A DNA stretch of 64,000 bases from CAWEHU01 sp963808965 (GCA_963808965.1 CAWEHU010000015.1:30659-94658), one strand, 5' to 3'; positions 19,772 to 29,422 are shown, counted from the first letter of the stretch. The notes: generated by a model from the letters alone, not told the origin. Program-made: numbers and translations.

Positions 19772-21528
19772 TGCGGGAACCGGACGGCGCGCTGGCGCAG
19801 ATCCAGCGGCAGGTGATGTGGAACCGGCTGATCGCCGTCGTCGAGGAACAGGCGCAAACCATGATCCGCACCGCGTTCAGTACCACGGTGCGGGAGGCCG
19901 GCGATCTTTCGGCCGGCATCTTCGACCTCAAGGGCCGGATGATGGCGCAGGCGGTGACCGGCACGCCCGGACACGTCAATTCGATGGCCGAGAGCGTCGG
20001 TCACTTCCTGCGCAAATTCCCTGCCGAGACCATGCGGGAGGGAGATCATTACATCACGAACGACCCGTGGCTCGGCACCGGCCATCTGCACGATCTTACC
20101 GTGGTCACGCCCGCTTTCCGTCGCGGGCGCATCGTCGGCCTGTTCGCCAATACGGCGCACGTCATCGACGTGGGCGGGCTCGGCATGGGGCCGGAAGGCC
20201 GGTCGGTGTTCGAGGAAGGCCTCTACATCCCGATCGTGAAGTGTTTCGACCGGGGAGCGCCGAACGAGACGTTCTTCGACTTCATTCGCGCCGGCTCCCG
20301 GCTGCCGGTCGAACTGGAGGGCGACGTCTACTCGCTGTGCGCCTGCAACGACGCGGGAGCCGCGAGGCTCGTCGGGATGATGGACGAGTTCGGGATGGAC
20401 AGCCTGGACGAACTCGCCGAAGCGATCTTTGAAAGCTCGCTCCGCGCGACTCTGGCGGAGATCGCGAAGCTGCCAGGCGGGACGTACCGTGCCGAGATCG
20501 GTTCGGATGGCTACGACGAGCCCGTGACCCTGCGCGCGGCCATGACGTTGCTGGGGGACGCGATCGAGGTGGACTACGCCGGCACTTCGGGTCTTTCCAC
20601 GCGCGGCATCAACGTGCCGCCTGCCTATTGCCGCGCTTATTCCTGTTTCGGCATCAAGGTCGTGGTCGCGCCGGAGATCCCAAACAACTGGGCGAGCCTG
20701 CTTCCGTTTCGCATAAAAATCCCCGAGGGATGCATCCTCAACGCGCCGCGTCCGTCGCCCGTATCGGTCCGGCACGTCATCGGCCATTTGCTGCCGGATC
20801 TGATGATGGGCTGCCTGCATCAGGCCGTGCAGGCGCGCGTCGCGGCCGAGGGCGCGTCGGCGCTGTGGAACCCGCCGCTCCGGGGTGGGCCGTCGGTCTC
20901 CGGCCACGCCCGCGGCAACCGTCCCGTGCTGCCGGATTTCGAGATCATCACGTTCAATTCCGGTGGCACCGGGGCACGCCCGGCCCTCGATGGGCTGGAC
21001 GCGACCGCGTTCCCTTCAGGCGTGCGGACGATGCCCGTGGAGGCGACCGAGAACGTCGCGCCGGTCGTGTTCTGGCGGAAGGAGTTGCGACCGGATTCCG
21101 GTGGCGCCGGGCGCACCCGCGGCGGCACCGGCCAGATCATGGAGATCGGGACCAAGGGCGATCTCGAATTCGCCGTGAACGCCACGTTCGACCGGATCGC
21201 GAACGCGCCTAAAGGCCGCGAAGGCGGCATGCCGGGCGCGGCGGGCGTCGTGGCGCTGAAATCCGGGCCGAAACTGCGCGCCAAGGGCTTCCAGTTGATC
21301 CCGGATGGCGACCGCCTGATTCTGGAGCTGCCGGGCGGCGGAGGGATGGGAGATCCGGCGCATCGCGACCCGGCGAAGGTCGCCCAGGACGTGCGGGAGG
21401 AGCTCGTCTCGGCGGAAAACGCCCGGACGCTCTACCGGGTCGCGCTGGGGGAGGACGGAACTCCCGAGGAGGCGACGACCAGGGCTTTGCGGCTGGAGCC
21501 AAACGCTGCTCAGCGCACCGTGCCGTAG
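19771..21528 (+). CDS. hyuB: Hydantoinase/oxoprolinase subunit B
   Basis: The 585-residue B subunit. Conserved blocks are AFSTTVREAGDLSAGIFD, GDHYITNDPWLGTGHLHD, and a glycine-rich C-terminal part with GGTGQIMEI and LPGGGGMGDP. HyuA and HyuB act together to open cyclic amides or carboxylate substrates with ATP. Its start overlaps the hyuA stop, so the subunits are probably made in step. It ends overlapping a convergent proline-rich gene by about 19 bases. Placement behind two LLM genes suggests a shared degradative route, an inference only. Confidence 0.93.
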   Translation: MREPDGALAQIQRQVMWNRLIAVVEEQAQTMIRTAFSTTVREAGDLSAGIFDLKGRMMAQAVTGTPGHVNSMAESVGHFLRKFPAETMREGDHYITNDPWLGTGHLHDLTVVTPAFRRGRIVGLFANTAHVIDVGGLGMGPEGRSVFEEGLYIPIVKCFDRGAPNETFFDFIRAGSRLPVELEGDVYSLCACNDAGAARLVGMMDEFGMDSLDELAEAIFESSLRATLAEIAKLPGGTYRAEIGSDGYDEPVTLRAAMTLLGDAIEVDYAGTSGLSTRGINVPPAYCRAYSCFGIKVVVAPEIPNNWASLLPFRIKIPEGCILNAPRPSPVSVRHVIGHLLPDLMMGCLHQAVQARVAAEGASALWNPPLRGGPSVSGHARGNRPVLPDFEIITFNSGGTGARPALDGLDATAFPSGVRTMPVEATENVAPVVFWRKELRPDSGGAGRTRGGTGQIMEIGTKGDLEFAVNATFDRIANAPKGREGGMPGAAGVVALKSGPKLRAKGFQLIPDGDRLILELPGGGGMGDPAHRDPAKVAQDVREELVSAENARTLYRVALGEDGTPEEATTRALRLEPNAAQRTVP

Positions 21529-21866
21529 GACGGCGCGCCGATCCCAGGGCAGGAGCATCCCGAGCCGAGGGGAGCGGCGGCCGATAGCTGGCACCGATAC
21601 ACGCCAGCGAAGCACATCGTTCCGTAAGCCGTGCCGGTTCGCGGCGGAACCATGGCGGCGGGAGGAGGAGGTTGATACACGACGGGGGGCGGCGGCGCGT
21701 AATAGGTGGGGGGCGGCGCCACCACGACGGGCGGCGGGGCATAGTAGTAGGGCGGCGGCGCGGGCTCGATCCACACGCCACCTCGCCAATAGGCGTCGGC
21801 CTGGTTTGAGAGCGCGAGCGCGATCAGGAAGCCCGTGCCGAGCGTCATCGCGATCCGTCGCTTCAT
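21510..21866 (-). CDS. Exported proline/tyrosine-rich protein
   Basis: About 118 residues. A signal peptide (residues 1 to about 25, ending QADA) leads into a low-complexity middle of repeated PPP and YYAPPP units (about residues 35-75). The C-terminal part is cysteine-bearing with CFAGVYRCQL and GCSCPGIGAPSYGTV. It looks like a small envelope protein. No function is recognised. Confidence 0.65.
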   Translation of the reverse strand: MKRRIAMTLGTGFLIALALSNQADAYWRGGVWIEPAPPPYYYAPPPVVVAPPPTYYAPPPPVVYQPPPPAAMVPPRTGTAYGTMCFAGVYRCQLSAAAPLGSGCSCPGIGAPSYGTVR

Positions 21867-22024
21867 TGCTGCGCCTCCGAATCCCCCTGGATTCACCCGG
21901 CTCAGAATATGGGTTTGGCATCGGGCGCACCATCCTCGGGCGGCTGTCGCCTCGAAGGTAATCCTATCTTCAGATTGTTCCCCCTATGTTCCACCCAGAG
22001 GCTGGTTCGCAACGGAGGGGTGTG

Positions 22025-22435
22025 ATGCACGAGGGTGGGTTTTTCGGAAGCCGGACGATGACGGCGGACCGCAATGCGGTGGATGCGCTGATCGGCTCGC
22101 GCATCCGTCTGAGGCGGAGCGTACGGGGCTTATCCCAGGAGAAGCTCGGGGACGCGCTGGGGCTAAGCTACCAGCAGGTACAGAAATACGAGCGGGGGCA
22201 ACATCGGGTCAGCGCCTCCCGACTGGCGCAGATCGCCCGTATTCTGGGAGTCGAGATCAGCTTCTTCCTCGATCCGGACATGGCGGAATCCGAAGACGAC
22301 GATCGCCGGTTGCTTCAGTGCCGGGAGACGCTGGAATTGATCCGCGTTTACCACCGGATCGGCGATCCGGCGCTCCGCAAGCGGGTTGTCGACCTGATCC
22401 GTTCGATGGGGGAGGCGAGCCCTTCCCTTACGTAA
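22025..22435 (+). CDS. XRE-family helix-turn-helix regulator
   Basis: A 136-residue DNA-binding protein. The helix-turn-helix spans about residues 22-75: IGSRIRLRRSVRGLSQEKLG, then ALGLSYQQVQKYERGQHRVS. The C-terminal 50 residues are acidic and helical, as in a group of alphaproteobacterial XRE regulators. The target genes are unknown. It precedes a small stress-type gene and is divergent from the proline-rich gene. Confidence 0.85.
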   Translation: MHEGGFFGSRTMTADRNAVDALIGSRIRLRRSVRGLSQEKLGDALGLSYQQVQKYERGQHRVSASRLAQIARILGVEISFFLDPDMAESEDDDRRLLQCRETLELIRVYHRIGDPALRKRVVDLIRSMGEASPSLT

Positions 22436-22555
22436 CCACACGGATCTGCGATGGTGGCTGGAGCGCAACCGCCTGAGGGGCCTCCCGTTGATGGGGTGGG
22501 CCGCTGCCGGGTGCGGCGGCTTCAAGGACGCACACCCTGAAACGCGAGGACAGCA

Positions 22556-22870
22556 ATGGCAAGTAGCGGTCAGCAAGGAACGGGCAAACATCCGCACAAA
22601 AGCGCCGAGGAACCCTATCCCCACACCAAGGACAAGGGCGAGCACGAGCGCAGCGGATCGGCAAAGGCCTCGTCGGGTGGCGGCGGGTCCGGCAAAGGCT
22701 CGGAGTCAGGACGGGGGCAACAGAGCGGAGGGTCGCAGCAGCACAGCGGCAGCCAGGGCTCTGGTGGCGGCGATGACCTGAAGGCGCGCGAATACAAAGA
22801 CGAGCAGGGTAACGTTCACCACCACACCCGCACCTATCAGGAGCAGCATAAGGGGGAGAACAAGAAGTAA
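22556..22870 (+). CDS. Small hydrophilic glycine/serine-rich protein
   Basis: A 104-residue, very hydrophilic protein with no hydrophobic segment. It is rich in Gly, Ser, Gln, Lys and His, with low-complexity GGGGSGKGSESG-like stretches and a charged end (HHHTRTYQEQHKGENKK). The make-up resembles desiccation- or stress-associated disordered proteins, but no family is recognised. The coding frame is supported by the good start context (CAGCAATGG) and by a hairpin right after the stop. Confidence 0.6.
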   Translation: MASSGQQGTGKHPHKSAEEPYPHTKDKGEHERSGSAKASSGGGGSGKGSESGRGQQSGGSQQHSGSQGSGGGDDLKAREYKDEQGNVHHHTRTYQEQHKGENKK

Positions 22871-22888
22871 TTAACTCCCCGGACCTGA

Positions 22889-22917
22889 AACGGCCGCTCC
22901 GCTCGGGGGCGGCCGTT
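22889..22917 (+). terminator. Hairpin terminator after the small hydrophilic gene
   Basis: AACGGCCGC (22889-22897) pairs perfectly with GCGGCCGTT (22909-22917) across an 11-base loop. It starts 18 bases after the stop. No T run follows, so efficiency is uncertain. Confidence 0.55.
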
Positions 22918-22996
22918 CGCTTGCCCGCTTCCCTTAACTCGGCAACCTCGCGCATCAACAAACGTTGACCGGACGCATCTCTGAAGGATCACCGTC

Positions 22997-24076
22997 TTGG
23001 GCAAGGTTCGGGTCGGCATCATCGGGGTGGGTAACTGTGCCTCTTCGCTCGTTCAAGGCGTCAGCTACTACCGCGATGCTCCGCCCTCGGAGCGCGTGCC
23101 CGGCCTCATGCACGTCGAGCTCGGCGGCTATCACATCAGGGACATCGAGTTCTCGGCGGCTTTCGACATCGCTGCCTCGAAGGTTGGGCTGGATCTGAGC
23201 GAGGCGATCGGAGGGGAGCCCAACAACACCCACGTCTTTGCGCGCGTGCCCGCGAGCGGGGTGAGGGTGCGGCGGGGTCCGACCATGGACGGGCTCGGAA
23301 AGTATCTGCGGGAGTGCGTGCCTGAGTCCGACAGCCGGCCCGAGGATGTCGCTTCCGTGCTGCGGCGGACAGAGACTGAAGTGGTCGTCTCCTATCTGCC
23401 GGTAGGATCGGAGGCCGCGACGAGATGGTACGCCGAGCAGGCGCTCGCGGCCGGCTGCGCGTTCGTGAACTGCATCCCGGTGTTCATCGCCTCGAATGCG
23501 GAGTGGCGCGCACGCTTTGCCGCCAAGCGCCTGCCGCTGCTCGGCGATGATATCAAGTCCCAGGTCGGCGCGACGATCGTGCACCGGATGCTCGCCAATC
23601 TGTTCCGCGAACGCGGCGTTCGATTGGATCGCACATACCAGCTGAATTTCGGCGGCAATACCGACTTCATGAACATGCTGGAGCGCGACCGGCTGGAATC
23701 GAAGAAGTTGTCCAAGACTCGCGCCGTCACCAGCCAGCTTCCCGAACCTCTGGAGCCCGGCATGGCGCATGTCGGGCCAAGCGACTACGTGCCGTGGCTC
23801 ACCGACCGGAAATGGTGCTACATCCGCATGGAGGGGACTACGTTCGGCAACGTGCCACTCTCTTGCGAGCTGAAGCTGGAGGTCTGGGATTCGCCCAACT
23901 CCGCCGGCGTGGTGATCGACGCCGTGCGCTGCGCCAAGCTGGCGCTGGACCGGGGCATCGGTGGCGCACTGACAGGGCCTTGCAGCTACTTCATGAAAAG
24001 CCCGCCCGAGCAGTTCACCGATCACGAGGCGCAGCGCCGCACCGAAGCCTTCATCAGCGGCCAGTCGGAACGCTAG
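22997..24076 (+). CDS. ino1: Inositol-3-phosphate synthase, actinobacterial type
   Basis: A 359-residue NAD-binding protein that turns glucose-6-phosphate into inositol-3-phosphate. It starts with VRVGIIGVGNCASSLVQG. Other family blocks are NCIPVFIA, GDDIKSQVGATIVHR, LNFGGNTDFMNM and the substrate lysines around LESKKLSKT. The sequence style is that of the short actinobacterial/archaeal Ino1 rather than the long eukaryotic enzyme. Inositol could feed a phospholipid or a solute. A histidine phosphatase follows 28 bases later. Confidence 0.88.
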   Translation: MGKVRVGIIGVGNCASSLVQGVSYYRDAPPSERVPGLMHVELGGYHIRDIEFSAAFDIAASKVGLDLSEAIGGEPNNTHVFARVPASGVRVRRGPTMDGLGKYLRECVPESDSRPEDVASVLRRTETEVVVSYLPVGSEAATRWYAEQALAAGCAFVNCIPVFIASNAEWRARFAAKRLPLLGDDIKSQVGATIVHRMLANLFRERGVRLDRTYQLNFGGNTDFMNMLERDRLESKKLSKTRAVTSQLPEPLEPGMAHVGPSDYVPWLTDRKWCYIRMEGTTFGNVPLSCELKLEVWDSPNSAGVVIDAVRCAKLALDRGIGGALTGPCSYFMKSPPEQFTDHEAQRRTEAFISGQSER

Positions 24077-24104
24077 CAGATTCGCATTCCGGAGGCGCGT
24101 CGGC

Positions 24105-24707
24105 ATGTCGGCCACGACAATTCACCTTGTTCGCCACGGCGATTACAGCCAACTCGGCCGCGTGCTGGCCGGACGGACGCCCGGCTATTCGCTGAGCAAG
24201 CCCGGGCGCGAGCAAGCGGATAAAGTCGCCGCCGCGCTCGCGAGACGGCCCATCCTCGCCGTGGTTTCGAGCCCGCTTGAACGGGCGCAGGAGACGGCGG
24301 CGCCCATCGCGGCACGGCACGGGCTGGACGTGACGATCGACGCCGATCTCAACGAAATTGATTTCGGCGCGTGGACGGGCTCCGAATTCGCGATCCTGCA
24401 CGCAACGCCGGAGTGGCGCGCCTTCAACGTGTTTCGCAGTACCGCCGAGATACCGGGTGGCGAGACGATGCTCATGGCCCAGACGCGCGGCATTGCCGTG
24501 ATGCGTCGCCTATGCAGCCGGTTCCCGGTCGGTGAGGTGGTCGCGGTCAGTCATGGCGACGTAATCAAGGCGGTGCTGGCGCATTTCCTCGGGGTAGCAC
24601 TCGATCTCTTCGCGCGCATCGAGATCGCCCCGGCTTCGCGCACCGAGATCATCATCTACGAGCAGGACGTGCGGATCATGGGCGTGAACCTGCCTCCAGG
24701 CGTCTGA
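24105..24707 (+). CDS. Histidine phosphatase family protein
   Basis: A 200-residue phosphoglycerate-mutase-fold phosphatase. The catalytic LVRHGDY motif is near residue 8, SSPLERAQETA contains the second arginine, and VSHGDVIKAVLAHFLG carries the second histidine. Homologues with this pattern occur near Ino1-like genes in actinobacteria, so a role in an inositol-linked pathway is possible but inferred. Its end overlaps the convergent glycosyltransferase gene by about 32 bases. Confidence 0.85.
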   Translation: MSATTIHLVRHGDYSQLGRVLAGRTPGYSLSKPGREQADKVAAALARRPILAVVSSPLERAQETAAPIAARHGLDVTIDADLNEIDFGAWTGSEFAILHATPEWRAFNVFRSTAEIPGGETMLMAQTRGIAVMRRLCSRFPVGEVVAVSHGDVIKAVLAHFLGVALDLFARIEIAPASRTEIIIYEQDVRIMGVNLPPGV

Positions 24708-25591
24708 GATCGGCCGCTAGCCGTTCGAGCGGTGCGTCCCAATCTCCCTCCTTCGCTTGTCGGTACAAACGCATCGAGGGATACCAGGGCGAGTCCGCAC
24801 GCTCCTGCATCCAACGCCAGTCGGCATGCCGCCGGAGGAGCAGCCAAACCGGAGTTCCGAGCGTTCCGGCCAAGTGCGCCACCATCGTGTCGACCGTGAT
24901 GACCAGGTCGAGCCCGGCGATCAAGCGCGCGGTCCGCAGCATGTCGGTGTCCCGGTCGTGCGCGTTGATGAAGCGGTGTCGCAAGGCCGCGTCGGCGGCG
25001 GCGCCGCGCTGTAAGCTGACAAGCTGCATTTCGGCGAGATTCGCACGCGGCCAAAAGCTGCGCGAGCGGCACGGAGCGCGCGGGGTCCCAATCCCCGGCG
25101 GACCAGCAGAGCCCGATCGCGCGCGCGGCCATCCGCAACGGCGGAACCCGGAGCACAGGCGGCGGCGGGATCGTGGACGGCATCACGCGAAGGGCGTGCA
25201 GCAATTCCATGATCTCCAGATCGCACGCACGGGGCGCGGCGGGAGAAGCGGGCTGGAACGGGATCAGCTTGCCGGGACCGGGCAGCATCCGGAGCAGCGG
25301 CACGAGAGCGGGTTGCGTTTCCACGTGCAGCGAGGCGGTGCGGCGCGCGAGAGTCGGCAAGAAGCGGGCAAACTGGAGCGTGTCGCCCAGCCCATGATAG
25401 CAGCGTACCAGCACATCCTTGCCGTCGAATGGCCGACCGTCCCAGACCCAGCGAAGATGATACGGCAGGTTGCAGTCGTCGTGAGCGGCCGGATCGCGTG
25501 CCCGTAACACCTCGTCGCTGATCGCGTGTGCCGCCGCGAAATCTCCGGCGCGCATCGCCCGCATCCAGGCGGCCTGCGGATCATGCTCCAT
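24676..25591 (-). CDS. GT9/TPR-type glycosyltransferase (frameshifted)
   Basis: About 304 residues. The first frame begins MEHDPQAAWMRAMRAGDF and contains VLVRCYHGLGDTLQFARFLP, a motif of heptosyltransferase-like proteins. The second frame, from about 25040, gives MQLVSLQRGAAAD and DLVITVDTMVAHLAGTLG, the nucleotide-sugar site. They meet where GCGAATCTCGCC appears; GCGATCTCGCC would keep the frame. Joined length has one extra base. It is the last gene of the glycan cluster and overlaps the preceding methyltransferase by 11 bases. Confidence 0.78.
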
Positions 25592-26412
25592 GCGTGCGCT
25601 GGAGCAGAAACGCCACTCCGTCCCATAACGCGAACGGTGCCGTTCCATCGCGGACCAGATCGAATCCATAATCCTCTGCCCAGCGAAAGGCGTCGGCGCG
25701 ATCCTCATCCAGGCTCCGGTATGACAGATTAAGGATGGCGAGCGCGCCACCCGGACGGAGCACGCGCGCCGCTTCGGCAGCGTGCCGCTCCGCGACTCCC
25801 GCCTGCACGAGATAGGGGAAGCTGTCCACGGCGAGCACGAGGTCGAATGAGCGGTCACGCAAGCGGGCGAGATCGAGTCCGGACGTGACGGCGAATCGCA
25901 GAATTTTCACGCGCATTCCGCCGTTGCGCTTCGTCAATCATGCCCGGGGAAACGTCAAGTCCGAGCACCGATCGTGCGCGAGGTGCGATCGCGAGTGCGA
26001 CCCGGCCAATGCCGCAACCAAGATCAAGCACGTCCTTCTCCAAGCCGAGAAGCCGCTCTTCGTTGAGCCAGGCGAGCAACTCGGCGGTGGCTCGGTCCAG
26101 CACTCCCGCGTCGCCCAGAGAATAAGCGGCCACGCTCGCTTCCGGCGAGAGAGCGACGGCACGATCGAACATCGCGCGGATACCGTCGAGCGCCGTGGCC
26201 GCATGATCCACCCCGGATTGCTCAACGAGGCGGCGCAACCGCGCCAGTGCTTCGCGCCTCTCGAGCGCGATCCGAGCCAGCGCATGGTATCCCGCGGCGG
26301 TGAGCTCTGTGGCTGCCTGTTCGGGCGAGCAGCCGGACAAGATCAGGCGGGCCAGGGCCACCTCGGGAGAGATGCAGCCGCGACGGTTGAGCTCGGCCGG
26401 ATGTTCGCTCAT
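25581..26412 (-). CDS. SAM-dependent methyltransferase (frameshifted)
   Basis: About 276 residues. An N-terminal helical region leads to VLDLGCGIGRVALAIAPRA, the SAM-binding motif I, then LGLDVSPGMIDEAQRRN. After a frame change near 25901-25908 it continues with LRFAVTSG, FDLVLAVDSFPYL and ARVLRPGGALAILN. One surplus base, probably an A in an A run. The start overlaps the stop of the acyltransferase gene (ATGA). The acceptor is probably a sugar or lipid-sugar made by the cluster. Confidence 0.78.
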
Positions 26413-27428
26413 GGCAATCCTAACGGCGTGAGCCGGATCGCGGAGTTCATGCGGTCGTTTCCGCCCCAGGCGTATTTGTAGGCCTCCTTGCCCCGCAGGA
26501 AATGCAGTTCGCGACGTCCCTCGGAGATCGCCTGTTCTATCATCGTCCCCAGCAGGATAGTCCCCGGACTCTGGAAGGCGAACGCGGGATCGAAACCGCT
26601 GAGATAGAAAAACAGGCGATCCGTCCCGGCGAGCAGGGCATAGATCGCGGCGGCGATGACGTGACCGATGCGGAGCACCTGGAGACGAAGCGCGCCCATC
26701 GCGAGAAGCCCGGGTGCGGCTTCACGATGAAAGGCGCGTACGCGGGGATCGGCGAGCACGCCGGCTTCGCCGAGCGAGGTCCAGCGCATCGCGTGCAGCC
26801 GCACAAGCTCGTCGAGCAGCGAGGAAACGGTTGCTTCCGTTGCGGTTTGGATCCTCCAGCCACCAGCGCGGTCCGCGCGGTGCCGGTTCATTCGCAGTTT
26901 GCGAAACATGCGCGCCGGGATCGCTTGCCCGAGCCCTGGCGCCGCTTCGGGGATCGTCAGCACCGGACACGGCTCGGTTTCGTATCGCGCCATGCGCCAG
27001 CCAGCCGGACCCCGCGTTTGGCGCAAGGCCGATCCGGGCGGGAGATCGATCAATTCGCAGGCCGTCGCGCGATCCGCGCCGGCCGAGGTCAGCGCCGCAC
27101 GCAGCAAGGCGCCGGCCGTATTCGCCGGCGCGTCGGGCGCTATCAGCGCGTCGCAGTAATCGGTAATGCCCACGCCGATCGGCAGCAGTTTCCGCTCGCC
27201 GCCGTCCTCCAGCAGATAAAGCGGCAACAGGCTGGAAAGGCGGGCCTCCTCGTATATCACCGCGATCCGCGGCAGACCGGTACCGAACTGGCGCCACCAC
27301 GGAAGCAGCCATGCAGGGGACTGAAACGGGGTGGCCGAGGGCGTCCGTCGCCACAGCGCCTCCCATTCCGGCCGCAGCGCGGCCATGCTCCTCTCATCGG
27401 CAATCAGATCGAGCGCGAGCGCAGTCAC
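26409..27428 (-). CDS. CelD/BcsL-type GNAT acyltransferase
   Basis: About 339 residues with the N-terminal WEALWRRTPSATPFQSPAWL pattern and a C-terminal FYLSGFDPAFAFQSPGTILL region. This matches the acetyltransferase domain found in CelD-like cellulose/exopolysaccharide proteins (FemAB-like double GNAT fold). The GTG start at 27428 overlaps the stop of the glycosyltransferase gene. It probably adds an acyl group to a polysaccharide or sugar nucleotide; the donor is not known. Confidence 0.78.
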   Translation of the reverse strand: MTALALDLIADERSMAALRPEWEALWRRTPSATPFQSPAWLLPWWRQFGTGLPRIAVIYEEARLSSLLPLYLLEDGGERKLLPIGVGITDYCDALIAPDAPANTAGALLRAALTSAGADRATACELIDLPPGSALRQTRGPAGWRMARYETEPCPVLTIPEAAPGLGQAIPARMFRKLRMNRHRADRAGGWRIQTATEATVSSLLDELVRLHAMRWTSLGEAGVLADPRVRAFHREAAPGLLAMGALRLQVLRIGHVIAAAIYALLAGTDRLFFYLSGFDPAFAFQSPGTILLGTMIEQAISEGRRELHFLRGKEAYKYAWGGNDRMNSAIRLTPLGLP

Positions 27429-28483
27429 ACCGAACCCGCCGCGAGGCGCTGGTAAAGCGCGAGGTATTGCGCCGTCATCCGCTCGAGGGAGAAGCGCGTG
27501 CGGGCGACCCGGCGGCATTCTTCGGCCTCTATCTCCTCCGCCCTAACGATAGAAGCGGCCATTTCGCCGACGCCGTTGACCAGGAAGCCGGTACGGCCAT
27601 GCTCGACGATTTCAGCGAGCGCGCCGCTCGGGAAGGCGATGACCGGGGTGCCCGAAGCCGCAGCTTCCATCGCGGTGAGCGAACTAGTCTCCGGCGCGAG
27701 GCTCGGGATCAGGACGCAGCGCGCGGCGGCCAGCAAGCGGCGCTTGCGCGCGAACCCCACCGCGCCCAGGAATTTGCGGCCGCGATCCAGGAGCGGCCGA
27801 ACCTTGCTGGCGAAGTAATCGGTATGCGCCGGATAGGGAAAAACCTCGCCGGCTATCAGCAGCGTCACCCCTGCCGCGTGTGCTGCTTCCAGAGCGAAGT
27901 GCTGGCCTTTCTCGGGGCAGATCCGCGCGAGCATGAGTGCGAACCCGCGTCGGGTGCTCCGGGCGGCGAAGGCGTGAACCGCAACGCCATTGGCGATAGG
28001 CGGCAATAGCTGAGTCCCTGCCGGGCACTCGTGCTGTTGCGCCAGCGAGACGCAATGCAGCCAGGTAGCGGGCCGGGACGGTTCGAGCGAACCCGGCGGG
28101 TACCAGCCCGGCGGCAAGTGCAGCGTCACGATCACGGGCGGCCCAGGCGGGGGCAGGCAGGAGGCGAAGTCGAACCCATGCATATGGATAAGATCGACCG
28201 GCCAGCGATCCAAGGCCGCCGCGATCGCCTCGCGCGTGTCTTGCTGCGCCCGGGCGCGTACGGGATCGGTGATTGGCTGACCGACCGGCGAATAAGGCGT
28301 TTCCACCAACTCCCCCTGGACGGAAGAGCCGCGGCAGCCGACCACGATTGAACGGTGGCCCGCGGCGACCAGCGCGGAGTTGAGCGCCGCGAGGACCTGC
28401 TCCGAGCCGCCGACCGAATCCGGTCCTACCGGTGCAAGCGAATAGCCGACGCTCAGCACCGTGAGCGGGCCGGCTTCCCGCAT
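27425..28483 (-). CDS. GT4-family glycosyltransferase
   Basis: A GT-B fold glycosyltransferase of about 352 residues. The N-terminal loop GGSEQVLAALNSALVAAGH, the linker ANGVAVHAF, and the C-terminal donor site SLAPETSSLTAMEAAASGTPVIAF with the EX7E-like arrangement fit family GT4. ATG at 28483 shares a base with the upstream stop (TGATG). It probably transfers a sugar from a nucleotide donor to the cluster glycan. Confidence 0.87.
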   Translation of the reverse strand: MREAGPLTVLSVGYSLAPVGPDSVGGSEQVLAALNSALVAAGHRSIVVGCRGSSVQGELVETPYSPVGQPITDPVRARAQQDTREAIAAALDRWPVDLIHMHGFDFASCLPPPGPPVIVTLHLPPGWYPPGSLEPSRPATWLHCVSLAQQHECPAGTQLLPPIANGVAVHAFAARSTRRGFALMLARICPEKGQHFALEAAHAAGVTLLIAGEVFPYPAHTDYFASKVRPLLDRGRKFLGAVGFARKRRLLAAARCVLIPSLAPETSSLTAMEAAASGTPVIAFPSGALAEIVEHGRTGFLVNGVGEMAASIVRAEEIEAEECRRVARTRFSLERMTAQYLALYQRLAAGSV

Positions 28484-29415
28484 CAGCCCGCGGCGGCGGT
28501 CGGAGCCAGCGCGGACCCGGTGTGGCGTCCGGGCGCATAGCGCCGGATCATGCGCGCGCAGAACTCGGCGAACACCTCCGGCTCCTTCGGGGGAGCGGTG
28601 TAATGCGGCCAGGTGCCCTGATCCTCGGGCGTAAAGCAGAACGTGACCGTGATGTCGAAAGGTTCGAGCGCTCGCATTTGCCGGTCGAACCACGCCTCGG
28701 CGTTGGGGCGGTACCAGTCGGCCCAGCTCAGCCCGGTGCGCAGGTAGGTGACGCCGAGATCCCGCATCCACCGTACCGCGTCATCCAGCCGATGATCCTC
28801 GAAATGGAACCATTGGCAAAGGCCGAATTCCGGCGTGAACTCCGAGAAAATTCCCGCAGCTCGTTTCGGGCGCCCGTTCTCGTCCAGCAGCCCCATGTGG
28901 AAGTGGCGATAGGTACGATGACCCCTCCGCCTCTCTGTGGCGGGTCGTGGCTGGCCAGGCCGCGGGAAGATCGTACAGGCTGTACCACTGGATGCGCGGG
29001 GTCCGACCGCTCAGGAGTTCGGCGGTTCGCCGGAGACCCCATTGCTGCACCTCTTCGGCGCCGAAGCTGGATACGCCCACCTCGGAGACCCAGACCGGCA
29101 GATGCGTCACGCCCCGGATGCTGTCGATCTTGGCGGGCCACTCGTCGATGAGCCAGTGATTCCAGTCGAGCGGAAAGCCGTGTACGGCGACCGCATCGAC
29201 CGCGTCCATCACACCCTGCCCCGCGATCAACCGCATGAAATCCGGGTCGATCGGGGAGATCCCCCCTAGTACGCGGGGCAGCCCCGGCGCTTCCGCGGCG
29301 ATTGCCTCCCCGGCGAGCCGAGCCATGCGCGCGAAGATCGTCCAGCCCGGATCGACTCGAAATCCCAATGGGATTTGTTGTTCGGCTCATTCCAGATCAT
29401 GGCGGCTTCGATCAT
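28483..29415 (-). CDS. Glycosidase-like protein (two frameshifts)
   Basis: About 310 residues. The first segment gives MIWNEPNNKSHWDFE, the acid/base Asn-Glu-Pro motif of GH clan A (GH39/beta-xylosidase-like). The second gives DPGWTIFARMARLAGEA, GGISPID, VAVHGFPLDWNHW and VWVSEVGVSSFG, where the Glu after VS fits the nucleophile. The third gives YRHFHMGLLDENGRPKRAA. Frame changes lie near 29351-29360 (one base missing) and 28909-28916 (one extra), so the net length is in frame. The ATG at 29415 follows AGGAAA. Confidence 0.72.
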
Positions 29416-29422
29416 GGCTTTC

